Shown: in pieces, positions 15,180-22,988 of the stretch
How the letters are laid out: each line of letters starts with the position of its first letter
Numbering within the stretch: position 1 is the stretch's first letter
From: Candidatus Nomurabacteria bacterium
GTDB lineage: Bacteria; Patescibacteriota; Minisyncoccia; Phycocordibacterales; UBA9973
Length of the DNA stretch: 35,348 nucleotides
Assembly (NCBI GenBank): GCA_943348755.1
Contig: CALQYS010000008.1
Location: 1 to 35,348 of the forward strand
Direction: 5' to 3'
Notes under the pieces: generated by a model
Seen by the model: the letters and a program-made list of their open reading frames with translations, nothing else
What the model was told of the DNA's origin: nothing
The model's database searches: none
Position numbers and translations under genes: made by a program

Positions 15180-15764
15180 ATGAATTCAAAAGCTATTGTT
15201 TTCTTTGGGCGATCTGGATGCGGCAAGGGCACCCAAGCCAAACTTCTAGCAGAATTTCTTAAATCCAAGGGCAGGGAGGTTATTTACATAGAGACTGGCA
15301 GTAAATTCCGTGAGCTTTCAAAGGAGGATACTTTGGTTGGGAAAAATGTAGCAGAAATTATAAAAAATGGGTTTTTAATACCTGTATTTTTGCCAATTTG
15401 GATTTGGACACAAATAATGACAGATAAATTTTCTGGTATACAAGATATGATCCTCGATGGTGTTTGTCGCCGCAAAGAAGAAGCAGTGGCTCTTGATTCG
15501 GCTTTTGACTTTTACAAAATAAAAACTCCAAGCATCATTTTAATGAATGTTTCAAAAGATTGGTCTTATACTAGAATGATGGAGCGTAAAAGAGCTGACG
15601 ATACTGATGAAAAAATCAAAAATCGCCTAGAGTGGTACGAACGCGATGTGCTGCCATCGATAGAATATTTCCGTGCAAAGCCCGGATATAATTTTATCGA
15701 GATCAACGGCGAGCAAACAGTCGAAAATGTGCATAAGGATATAATTAAGGCTTTAAATCTATAA
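15180..15764 (+). CDS. adk: Adenylate kinase family protein
   Basis: Likely interconverts AMP + ATP and 2 ADP. From ATG 15180 (the open frame reaches a GTG at 15165, rejected because it overlaps the promoter) it is 194 aa. P-loop GRSGCGKGTQ lies at residues 10-19. LDGVCRRKEEA corresponds to the family's LDG.PR...QA motif, with Cys replacing the usual Pro. The lid is short, without zinc Cys. Position between secY and map is typical for adk. Because several motif residues differ, another nucleoside-monophosphate specificity is possible. Confidence 0.85.
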   Translation: MNSKAIVFFGRSGCGKGTQAKLLAEFLKSKGREVIYIETGSKFRELSKEDTLVGKNVAEIIKNGFLIPVFLPIWIWTQIMTDKFSGIQDMILDGVCRRKEEAVALDSAFDFYKIKTPSIILMNVSKDWSYTRMMERKRADDTDEKIKNRLEWYERDVLPSIEYFRAKPGYNFIEINGEQTVENVHKDIIKALNL

Positions 15765-15767
15765 TTT

Positions 15768-16448
15768 ATGCAGGAAACAATTATAATTTCGCTTGGTGGG
15801 TCGCTTATAATCCCAGATCAGCTCGACACGGATTTTCTCAAATCTTTTAAAGAACTCATCCTTTCGTATGTTGCCAAAGGTAAAAGATTTGTAATTATCA
15901 CTGGCGGAGGGAAAATAAATAACAGATACAACGAAGCAGCAAAAAAGTTAGGTGATACACTCGATGAAGATTTAGATTGGATTGGTATTGCGGCTCTTAA
16001 ATTAAATGCTGAGCTGGTGAGAGTAATTTTTAGCGAGCAAGCTAATAAAAAAGTAGTTGATAATTTTTCAAAACCTTTTTCTTTTGAGAAATCAATCGTT
16101 GTCGGTTCAGCATATGAGCCAGGACATAGTTCAGACTATGATGCGATCTTGGCTGCCATAAACCTTGGGGCCAAAAAATTGATAAATTTGTCCAATATTG
16201 ATTATGTTTATGATTCTGACCCGAGGGTCAATCCGAATGCTAAGAAAATTGAGAAAATCTCTTGGGCAGATTATAGAAAAATTATTCCTGCTAAATGGAT
16301 ATCTAGATTGAGTTCGCCATTTGATCCTACTGCTTCTGAACTAGCTCAAAAAGAGGGCATAGAAGTGGTTATTATGAATGGCAAGCCGATAGACAATCTA
16401 GCTAGATACTTAAATGGAGAGAGTTTTTCTGGTACTCAGATAAAATAA
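15768..16448 (+). CDS. pyrH: UMP kinase, archaeal-like amino-acid-kinase fold
   Basis: Phosphorylates UMP to UDP. The 226-aa protein has the amino-acid-kinase fold: ISLGGSLI at the N-terminus, ITGGGKI at about residue 45, SDYDAILAA, and LINLSNIDYVYDSDPR for nucleotide binding. The length and these motifs resemble archaeal UMP kinases more than the about 240-aa bacterial form. It starts 4 bp after adk and 6 bp before map, so the three genes form one operon. With pyrE/pyrF at the left edge, pyrimidine supply is represented twice in this window. Confidence 0.88.
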   Translation: MQETIIISLGGSLIIPDQLDTDFLKSFKELILSYVAKGKRFVIITGGGKINNRYNEAAKKLGDTLDEDLDWIGIAALKLNAELVRVIFSEQANKKVVDNFSKPFSFEKSIVVGSAYEPGHSSDYDAILAAINLGAKKLINLSNIDYVYDSDPRVNPNAKKIEKISWADYRKIIPAKWISRLSSPFDPTASELAQKEGIEVVIMNGKPIDNLARYLNGESFSGTQIK

Positions 16449-16453
16449 ATAAA

Positions 16454-17227
16454 ATGATAATCATAAAAACCAAAGAAGAAATCGAAATACTCCGCGAGGG
16501 CGGTAAAAGGTTAGCGGGAGTTCTATATAAATTGAAAGACATGGTCAAACCTGGAGTTTCCACCAAGGATTTGGATTTATACGCTGAAAAGTTAATTCGT
16601 GAGATGGGAGATACTCCCGCTTTTTTAAATTATCGTCCGGCTGGAGCCACCACGGCATTTCCGGCCTCACTGTGTGTCTCAGTCAACGACGAAGTGGTGC
16701 ACGGTATTCCTAATAAGAAAAAATTTTTAAAAGAAGGAGACATCGTATCGCTTGATTTAGGTCTTAGACATAAAGGTCTTTTCACAGATATGGCCATTAC
16801 CATAGGGGTGGGCAAGGTAAATTCAGCTAGTCAAAAGATTATGGATATTACCGAACGGGCACTACAAGTCGGCATCGATGCTGCCCATGGAGGAAACACG
16901 GTCGGAGATATAGGTTATGCGGTAGAGAGTTTTGTACGTGTTCAAAAGGCAAAATACGGAATTGTCGAAGTTCTTTCTGGACACGGTGTGGGGCGAGCGA
17001 TACATGAGGATCCCTATGTTCCTAATTTTGGGAAGGCTGGACGAGGAGAGAAATTATTTCCTGGGATGGTTGTAGCCATAGAGCCCATGTTAAACATGGG
17101 CACAAAAGACGTAACCATAGATGAAGACGGTTACACCTTCCGTACCGCTGATGGTAAAAAAAGCGCACATTTTGAGCATACTATTCTTATTACTGAAGGT
17201 AAACCAGAAATATTGACTAAAATTTAG
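16454..17227 (+). CDS. map: Type I methionine aminopeptidase
   Basis: Removes the initiator Met from nascent proteins. The 257-aa length is normal for the bacterial type I enzyme. The five metal ligands are present: Asp101, Asp112, His177, Glu210 and Glu241, and His83 of VVHGIP is in place. It is the last gene of adk-pyrH-map, the usual extension of the spc operon. infA, rpmJ, rpsM, rpsK and rpoA do not follow. Confidence 0.98.
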   Translation: MIIIKTKEEIEILREGGKRLAGVLYKLKDMVKPGVSTKDLDLYAEKLIREMGDTPAFLNYRPAGATTAFPASLCVSVNDEVVHGIPNKKKFLKEGDIVSLDLGLRHKGLFTDMAITIGVGKVNSASQKIMDITERALQVGIDAAHGGNTVGDIGYAVESFVRVQKAKYGIVEVLSGHGVGRAIHEDPYVPNFGKAGRGEKLFPGMVVAIEPMLNMGTKDVTIDEDGYTFRTADGKKSAHFEHTILITEGKPEILTKI

Positions 17228-17259
17228 TATTTTACTTGTTTTGTTATACAATTAGAGTT

Positions 17260-20028
17260 ATGCAGGGATCCTTTTTTAAGGAAATGCCAAAGTTTAAAAC
17301 TCCAGAAGAAGAGCTGGGTTATTTGCGTGCTCATGTCGCTAAGCGCGAGGAAGAATTAAAACAGATAGGGCATTTTGAAAATGCGAAAGAAAATGCAGTT
17401 CATGATGTCGTTGGGGCTTACAAAGAAATCCCAGCTGAACAAGTTGTACACAGTAGTAATATAATAAATGAAAAAGAAGCACAGAAAATAGTGTTAGCGC
17501 TTAAACCCGAACCCCATGACAGTGTGATGGAGGAACTTTTAGGTATCGTCATTACTAAAGGAATAAAAAATGCGCTTTCGGTAGTAGAAGCGATGGGCAA
17601 CCCTCACATTGATGATGATTTTCATAGACTTCTAGTTCAATACTTAAAAACCGGGCAAGCAGTTTTAGGATTAAAAGAAGGCACACCCTTATACAAATCT
17701 TTGAATATGACACTTTTTGAAATAACCTTACCACCTCCCACGGAGGAAGCTGATAAATCAAAGGGTTTCAAAGAATTCATTGGTGCGATGGAGCAATTTT
17801 ATGCCGGCATGCAGTCCATCTCTGTAGATAAAAAAAACGAAAAAGAAATTTATTTCACACTCGAAGTGGCGTTAAATAATGAAAGTGACGCAGTGGTGGT
17901 CTATGCGGGGATCCCTAATAAATACCTTTCTCTCTTTGAGAAACAGATTCTAGCTTTTTACCATGATGCCAAAGTACATGAAGTCACAGATGATTATAAT
18001 ATTTTCAATGATAATGGTGGTTCAGCCGGGGCTTATGCCAGTCTCGCGGAGCGTGGTGTGATGCCGATCAAAACCTATGACAACATTGAGCACGATCCCA
18101 TGAACACTATTTTAAATGTTTTTTCTAAACTGAAAACCAAAGGTGAAGGTGCAGCCATTCAACTTGTAGTGGCTCCGGCTGGTGACAAATTTATCAATGA
18201 GTTTCACATGATCTTAGATGATGTGAAAGATGGTATGTCTGTAAAACATGCGGCCGACAATTTCTATAAATTCAAAAGTGCTTTTGTAAAAGCTGGTAAA
18301 GATCTTCTTTTTGGACACAAAGTAAAGACTGAAGATGATAAGAAAGAAAAGTATATGAAAGGCAGGCGTGCGGTAGATGAGGGCGCAGTCGAAAAGATAG
18401 GAAACAAGATCAAAAGTTCTATTATGAAAGCCAACATTCGTGTTATTGCTTCCGGTGAGACGAAAGAAAGAGCATCGGCTATTCTCCAAGAAATAAAATC
18501 CTCCTTTAATCAGTTTACAGAAGCGGCTAGTAACTCTTTTGTTTTTGAAGATGCGCATGGGAGTGATTTAAAGAAACTTTTCCATGATTTTTCTTATCGC
18601 TCTTTTTCTTCTGATAAAGTTATGCCGTTAAACCTGAAAGAGCTTGCTTCGGTGTTTCATTTCCCAGTTGGCATTGGCAGTCAGCCGCAACTAAAAGAAG
18701 CTAAGGCGGGTATTGCTCCAGCGCCGATGGAGATGGGGACTCAAGGAATAGTCTTAGGAATGAATAGTTATAGAGGTAAAGATACCGAAATTCATCTCTC
18801 GCGTGAAGATCGTATGCGTCATTTTTATGTGATCGGTCAGACGGGTACAGGTAAGACGAATATTATGCTTAACATGATCACCCAAGATATCAAAAATGGC
18901 GACGGGTGCTGCTATATTGACCCACACGGCACGGATATTCAGACTATCTTGTCTCGGATTCCTAAAGAGCGCATCGATGACGTTATCTATTTTGACCCAG
19001 CCTATACCGCCCGTCCGATGGGCCTAAATATGCTCGAGTATGATCCAAAATACCCAGAACAGAAAACTTTCGTGGTGAACGAATTGATGGGTATTTTCAA
19101 TAAGCTTTTTGATATGAAAGTGGGCGGCGGGGCGATGTTTGAGCAATATTTTAGGAATAGCGCATTTCTGGTGATGGAAGACCCGGAATCCGGCTCTACC
19201 TTGCTTGAAATCACCAGAGTGCTTGGGGATAAAGAATTTCGTGATATGAAGCTCGCTAAGTGTAAAAACCCAATCATCAAACAATTCTGGATTTCAGCTG
19301 AACAAACAACGGGGGATCAATCTCTGGCGAACTTTGTGCCCTATATTTCTTCCAAATTCGATAACTTTATCAGCAACGACATCATGCGCCCTGTTGTGCT
19401 TCAACAAAATTCCGTTTTCAATTTCCGCAAGATCATGGATGAGAAAAAAATACTCCTTGTGAATCTGTCTAAGGGTAGGCTTGGAGACATAAATGCAAAC
19501 TTGATCGGTCTAGTGCTCGTCGGCAAGATCCAGATGGCGGCGCTTTCTCGAGTAGACATGTTTGGCAAGCCCATGAATGATTTTTATCTATACATCGATG
19601 AGTTCCAAAACGTGACTACTGATTCAATCGCTTCCATATTGTCTGAGGCTCGAAAATATCGACTTTCACTCAACATTGCTCACCAATACATCACCCAACT
19701 CGAAGAGAAAATAAAAAATGCAGTTTTTGGCAACGTCGGAAGCATGGCAGTCTTTCGAGTAGGGACTGAGGATGCTAATTTCTTAGAGCAGAAATTTAAG
19801 CCCATATTTACCGCCGCAGACATCACCAAGCTGGATAACTATAATGCCTACATGAGCATGCTAGTGAACGGTCAGCCGACCAAGCCTTTTAATCTAAAGA
19901 CAATAGCGCCAGAAAAAGGGAATATGGATATTGTCGATAGTCTTAAAGAGCTTTCATATATAAAATATGGCCGAGATCGAGAAGAAGTAGAATCCGAAAT
20001 TATGGGGAGATATAAATCGATGGAGTAA
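17260..20028 (+). CDS. VirD4/TraG/HerA-like ATPase with large N-terminal domain
   Basis: A 922-aa protein with a Walker A GQTGTGKT at about residues 526-533, a first strand CCYIDPHG, and a Walker B YIDEF around Asp780-Glu781, followed by EARKYRLSLNIAHQY, typical of type IV coupling proteins that bind DNA. The N-terminal 520 residues are Lys/Glu-rich, with no clear membrane helix. Such ATPases often drive DNA or protein transfer or work with pili. A TTG at 17236 extends the frame but lies in the promoter-like region (TATACA at 17245-17250), so ATG 17260 is chosen. A CYTH gene starts 1 bp after its stop, suggesting one transcript. Confidence 0.82.
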   Translation: MQGSFFKEMPKFKTPEEELGYLRAHVAKREEELKQIGHFENAKENAVHDVVGAYKEIPAEQVVHSSNIINEKEAQKIVLALKPEPHDSVMEELLGIVITKGIKNALSVVEAMGNPHIDDDFHRLLVQYLKTGQAVLGLKEGTPLYKSLNMTLFEITLPPPTEEADKSKGFKEFIGAMEQFYAGMQSISVDKKNEKEIYFTLEVALNNESDAVVVYAGIPNKYLSLFEKQILAFYHDAKVHEVTDDYNIFNDNGGSAGAYASLAERGVMPIKTYDNIEHDPMNTILNVFSKLKTKGEGAAIQLVVAPAGDKFINEFHMILDDVKDGMSVKHAADNFYKFKSAFVKAGKDLLFGHKVKTEDDKKEKYMKGRRAVDEGAVEKIGNKIKSSIMKANIRVIASGETKERASAILQEIKSSFNQFTEAASNSFVFEDAHGSDLKKLFHDFSYRSFSSDKVMPLNLKELASVFHFPVGIGSQPQLKEAKAGIAPAPMEMGTQGIVLGMNSYRGKDTEIHLSREDRMRHFYVIGQTGTGKTNIMLNMITQDIKNGDGCCYIDPHGTDIQTILSRIPKERIDDVIYFDPAYTARPMGLNMLEYDPKYPEQKTFVVNELMGIFNKLFDMKVGGGAMFEQYFRNSAFLVMEDPESGSTLLEITRVLGDKEFRDMKLAKCKNPIIKQFWISAEQTTGDQSLANFVPYISSKFDNFISNDIMRPVVLQQNSVFNFRKIMDEKKILLVNLSKGRLGDINANLIGLVLVGKIQMAALSRVDMFGKPMNDFYLYIDEFQNVTTDSIASILSEARKYRLSLNIAHQYITQLEEKIKNAVFGNVGSMAVFRVGTEDANFLEQKFKPIFTAADITKLDNYNAYMSMLVNGQPTKPFNLKTIAPEKGNMDIVDSLKELSYIKYGRDREEVESEIMGRYKSME

Positions 20029-20029
20029 G

Positions 20030-20605
20030 ATGGAAGAATTTGAAATAAAATTTTTGGAGGTTAATGTGCCTGATTTAGAAAAGAAACTTCTTAAAATAGG
20101 TGCAAAAAAAGTAGGGGAATACAATTACACTCGAGCTAATTTTGATTATCCAGATCAAAGCTTAAATAAAAGACACGGATGGGTTCGATTACGAACCGAT
20201 GGTAAAGAAACCACACTTACTTACAAGGAAAATCTTAAGAAAAAATTAAATAATGGAAGTGAGGAAAATATTGGCGCGAAAGAAATAGAAGTTTTAGTTG
20301 ATGATTACAAGAAAACATATGAATTACTTAAGGCCATGGGACTTGTAATAAAACAGGAAGAGAAAAATAAGAGAATACGTTATAAAAAAGGTGATGTGAT
20401 TTTTGATATAGATTTTTGGCCATTTATTCCTGTCTACTTAGAAATTGAATCAACTTCTCATAAAAAAGCGGAAATGGCTGCCAAAGAACTCGACCTTGAT
20501 CCACGAAATGGCATAATAGGTTCAGCTGGGACTATTTACAAGAAATACGGTTTTAATTGTGACGATTATTCATCTATAACTTTCGAGGGCATGATAAAAA
20601 AGTAA
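20030..20605 (+). CDS. CYTH-domain protein 1 (CyaB-like)
   Basis: CYTH fold protein acting on triphosphates (class IV adenylate cyclase, thiamine triphosphatase and tripolyphosphatase relatives). The 191-aa protein has the signature Glu3-x-Glu5-x-Lys7, a basic RLRTDGKETTLTYKE strand, and the acidic FDIDFWPFIPVYLEIES strand expected to bind metal. The specific reaction cannot be told. It starts 1 bp after the ATPase stop and precedes ndk. Confidence 0.85.
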   Translation: MEEFEIKFLEVNVPDLEKKLLKIGAKKVGEYNYTRANFDYPDQSLNKRHGWVRLRTDGKETTLTYKENLKKKLNNGSEENIGAKEIEVLVDDYKKTYELLKAMGLVIKQEEKNKRIRYKKGDVIFDIDFWPFIPVYLEIESTSHKKAEMAAKELDLDPRNGIIGSAGTIYKKYGFNCDDYSSITFEGMIKK

Positions 20606-20609
20606 GATT

Positions 20610-20637
20610 TTGCAAAAATATTTTTATCTGCTAAGAT
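20610..20637 (+). promoter_or_regulatory. Promoter of ndk
   Basis: TTGCAA (20610-20615), 16-bp spacer, TAAGAT (20632-20637), with a CTGC extension before the -10. The -10 ends 7 nt before the ndk ATG: leaderless message predicted. Confidence 0.6.
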
Positions 20638-20644
20638 ACTTGTT

Positions 20645-21229
20645 ATGAAACATCCAAAAGAAGAGAGAACATATGTAATGTTAAAGCCAGATGGAGTCCG
20701 TAAGGGCTTAACTGGTGAGATTATTCGTCGTTTTGAGCAGCGAGATCTCAAAATTGTAGCACTTGAAATGTTCCAGCCATCCCATGATCAGATTGACAGC
20801 CACTATCCAAAGAATGAAGAGTGGATCACTAGACTCGGCAAGAAAACCCTCTCTACTTATGAAAAGTATGGCTATGATGCTTTGCTAGACTTCGGCACGT
20901 TAGAACCTGAGAAAATTGGTCCAGAAATCCGCAAATGGCTTATTGACTATATGAAGTCTGCTCCGCTCGTCAAAATGGTGGTGCAAGGGGTGCATGCTGT
21001 CGATGTAGTACGCAAGATTGCTGGTCCGACGATGCCTTATATAGCGGAAGTTGGCACAATACGTGGAGATTTCTCTATTGACTCTCCAGCCCTAGCCAAC
21101 AAAGAAAAGCGTGCGGTTATGAACATCGTGCATTGTTCTGAGACGCCAGAAGAAGCCGAACACGAGATAAAGCACTGGTTTGGTAACCAAAAAACTTACG
21201 AATACAAGCGTTTCGGAGTTGATGAATAA
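20645..21229 (+). CDS. ndk: Nucleoside diphosphate kinase, long form
   Basis: Transfers the gamma phosphate between nucleoside tri- and diphosphates through a phospho-His. YVMLKPDGVRKGLTGEII at the N-terminus and NIVHCSETPEEAEHEI with catalytic His163 are diagnostic. The length is 194 aa against about 140, because of a middle insertion (about residues 55-105) not present in the common bacterial enzyme. It lies between CYTH genes, 3 bp before CYTH 2, and probably shares their transcript. Confidence 0.93.
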   Translation: MKHPKEERTYVMLKPDGVRKGLTGEIIRRFEQRDLKIVALEMFQPSHDQIDSHYPKNEEWITRLGKKTLSTYEKYGYDALLDFGTLEPEKIGPEIRKWLIDYMKSAPLVKMVVQGVHAVDVVRKIAGPTMPYIAEVGTIRGDFSIDSPALANKEKRAVMNIVHCSETPEEAEHEIKHWFGNQKTYEYKRFGVDE

Positions 21230-21232
21230 TAT

Positions 21233-21784
21233 ATGTATGAAGTTGAAGTTAAGGCATCTTTAAAAGACCGAAATACTGTCAAAAAGAAACTTGAATCTCT
21301 CGGTTGTAAATTTTCTCCCGTACTTCACCAAATCGACACTATTTTTATCCCAGAAGGGGCTGTTTTTCCTCCACCCCTGGGTGTCCCAGTTTTGCGAGTG
21401 CGGAAATCGAACAGTCAGTATTTATTTACTATGAAAATTCCCCAAAGCAGTCGGCAAGACTGTATTGAGAGGGAATTAGAAATTACGGATGGAGAAAAAA
21501 TGATTGAGATACTTAAATTTCTAAAATATCAGCAAGTACCCACCGTTGATAAGAAAAGAATAAAGACCAAGATGGGTGACATGGAAATAGTGTTAGATAA
21601 TGTGAAAAACCTCGGGGAGTTTATTGAAGCCGAAAAGATTGTAAAAACGAAAAATCCTGATGATAGAAAGAAAACACAAGAAAAACTCTTTACTTTTTTG
21701 GAAACTCTAGGTGTTTCAAAAAAAGACAGGGTGATTGACGGAAAATATGACATCATGCTTTATGAAAAGTTTGGAATGAAGTAA
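21233..21784 (+). CDS. CYTH-domain protein 2 (CyaB-like)
   Basis: 183 aa. Glu3-x-Glu5-x-Lys7, the tract VLRVRKSNSQYLFTMK with alternating basic residues, an E-R-E-L-E strand, and MEIVLDNVKNLGEFIEAEK, which matches the 'LD.V..LG.F.E.E' metal-binding strand of classical CyaB-type enzymes. Of the three copies it is closest to that pattern. It starts 3 bp after ndk. Confidence 0.87.
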   Translation: MYEVEVKASLKDRNTVKKKLESLGCKFSPVLHQIDTIFIPEGAVFPPPLGVPVLRVRKSNSQYLFTMKIPQSSRQDCIERELEITDGEKMIEILKFLKYQQVPTVDKKRIKTKMGDMEIVLDNVKNLGEFIEAEKIVKTKNPDDRKKTQEKLFTFLETLGVSKKDRVIDGKYDIMLYEKFGMK

Positions 21785-21789
21785 ATTCT

Positions 21790-22329
21790 ATGCACGAAAT
21801 TGAAACAAAAGTCTTGGGAATAGATGTTAAAGATATAACCAAAAAGATAGAAGGTTTAGGAGCCCAGAAAATCCAAGAAGTTGAGCTAAGGGTTGATTGG
21901 TTTTCTTTAGCGAATGTAGATAAAAATGATCAGCCTTGGTTTTTGAGAGTGCGTTCGTATAGTACAGGGAAAATTGAAGTGACATGGAAAGGGAAGCCAG
22001 AAATCACGGGTACTGTGCGTCAGGTTAAAGAAATAAATGTGTTGGTCGATGATCACGAAAAGATGAAAATGCTTTTTGAGGCGATCGGCCTAGTGGTTTA
22101 TGCTCACCAAGAGAAGAAAAGGGTTTCTTGGAAGCTGAATAATGTCCAATTTGATTTGGATACTTATCCTAAAATGTCTTCTTATCTAGAAATTGAAGCT
22201 CAAAGTGAAAAAGAAATAACAGATATGATAAAAAAATTAAATTTGGAGGAATATGAAAGTTGGAACGACGGCGAAAGAACTTTAATAGAAGAAAAATACA
22301 AATTAAACTGGTCTAATATGCGTTTTTAG
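21790..22329 (+). CDS. CYTH-domain protein 3
   Basis: 179 aa. Glu3-x-Glu5-x-Lys7 opens the protein, followed by FLRVRSYSTGKIEVTWKG and the acidic strand VQFDLDTYPKMSSYLEIEA, which is more like CYTH 1 than CYTH 2. It starts 5 bp after CYTH 2 and is the last gene before the 6S-like RNA. The three copies are clearly divergent, so this is not a recent tandem duplication. Confidence 0.85.
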   Translation: MHEIETKVLGIDVKDITKKIEGLGAQKIQEVELRVDWFSLANVDKNDQPWFLRVRSYSTGKIEVTWKGKPEITGTVRQVKEINVLVDDHEKMKMLFEAIGLVVYAHQEKKRVSWKLNNVQFDLDTYPKMSSYLEIEAQSEKEITDMIKKLNLEEYESWNDGERTLIEEKYKLNWSNMRF

Positions 22330-22370
22330 CTTATAAAATAATTCAGAAACAAAAAATTATCTCTGTCTAG

Positions 22371-22398
22371 TTGCGTATGTCTCCAGTCTTGCTATAAT
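22371..22398 (+). promoter_or_regulatory. Promoter of the 6S-like RNA
   Basis: TTGCGT (22371-22376), 16-bp spacer, perfect TATAAT (22393-22398). Predicted +1 is 22404-22406, which coincides with the base of the long RNA stem. Confidence 0.75.
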
Positions 22399-22403
22399 TT
22401 TAA

Positions 22404-22559
22404 GTAGGGTTATTTCCGGTTATTACCTAGACACTAATTTATGGGAGAGTCGATCGTGTTAGACCTTGGTCTAATACGTCTCTCACCCACCTAGCTATAA
22501 GCTATGGTAATACATCTGAAATAGTCCTAAGAAGTACCCCCGTTAACACGGGGTTTTTT
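22404..22559 (+). ncRNA. ssrS: Rod-shaped non-coding RNA, candidate 6S RNA
   Basis: A promoter-to-terminator unit of about 155 nt with no credible ORF. Reading the bases gives a rod: closing stem 22405-22416 with 22518-22529 (12 bp, two wobbles), a small internal loop, stem 22421-22427 with 22506-22512 (7 bp), a large asymmetric bubble (22428-22442 opposite 22489-22505), then an apical arm with GGG-A-GAG paired to CTC-A-CCC (22443-22449 / 22482-22488) and GTGTTAGAC/GTCTAATAC (22456-22464 / 22469-22477) capped by CTTG. The 3' side of the bubble can form its own hairpin, TAGC-TATAA-GCTA (22492-22504). Closing stem, central bubble with a 3'-side hairpin, apical arm, size and separate terminator all match 6S RNA, which binds RNA polymerase by mimicking open promoter DNA. 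No homology search was possible. Confidence 0.6.
22536..22559 (+). terminator. Terminator of the 6S-like RNA
   Basis: CCCCG (22537-22541), loop TTAACA, CGGGG (near 22549-22553), then TTTTTT. A compact GC stem with a clean T-run; it also insulates the following membrane-protein gene. Confidence 0.88.
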
Positions 22560-22584
22560 CTTTTCAGTATGATAAAATACTTAG

Positions 22585-22980
22585 ATGGACAGAAAAAAGC
22601 TTATAAAACACCTGATATACCTCCTTCTTTTCATTTTTATAGCAAATTTCCTAGCGAATAAGTTCTATTGGTATTACACTATCTGGTATTTTGATATGGT
22701 AATGCATTTTCTGGGTGGGTTTTGGATTGGTTTATTGTATTTTTATCTTTTTTCAATCAAAGAAAAGTCTCTTGGTTCATTTATTAAGGCATTATTCTTT
22801 GTTTTATTTGTTGGCATTGGATGGGAGGTATATGAGATATTAGTTAATAGCGTTATAGCCCAGAATCCTTTCGATTATTTAGATACATCTTCTGATGTAT
22901 TTTTCGATTTATTGGGTGGAGCAGCATCTACTTTTTATGTTTTTAGAAAAATTATGATTGCTAATATAAATAAAGTATAA
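22585..22980 (+). CDS. VanZ-like small membrane protein
   Basis: 131 aa with four predicted membrane helices (about residues 6-25, 34-58, 65-88 and 103-125). The pattern DMVMHFLGG in helix 2, GWEVYE in helix 3 and DTSSDVFFDLLGGA before helix 4 is the D/H/E/D arrangement of VanZ-like and DUF2238-type membrane proteins, whose role is mostly unknown. A TAAAAT hexamer (22573-22578) ends 6 nt before the ATG, so the mRNA is predicted leaderless. Confidence 0.65.
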   Translation: MDRKKLIKHLIYLLLFIFIANFLANKFYWYYTIWYFDMVMHFLGGFWIGLLYFYLFSIKEKSLGSFIKALFFVLFVGIGWEVYEILVNSVIAQNPFDYLDTSSDVFFDLLGGAASTFYVFRKIMIANINKV

Positions 22981-22988
22981 TTGAGCCT

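Noticed and set aside
17236-17259. TTG start extending the VirD4-like ATPase by 8 residues
   Set aside because: The added residues overlap a TATACA promoter-like element and are not protein-like; ATG 17260 is preferred.
20030-22329. Recent tandem duplication of CYTH genes
   Set aside because: The three proteins differ along their length and in key strands; only the fold motifs are shared, so they are old paralogues or independently acquired.
22404-22559. Alternative identities for the ncRNA (SRP RNA, RNase P RNA, riboswitch)
   Set aside because: There is no SRP GGAA-loop helix 8 motif, it is too small for RNase P RNA, and a terminator separates it from the next gene with its own promoter, unlike a riboswitch.
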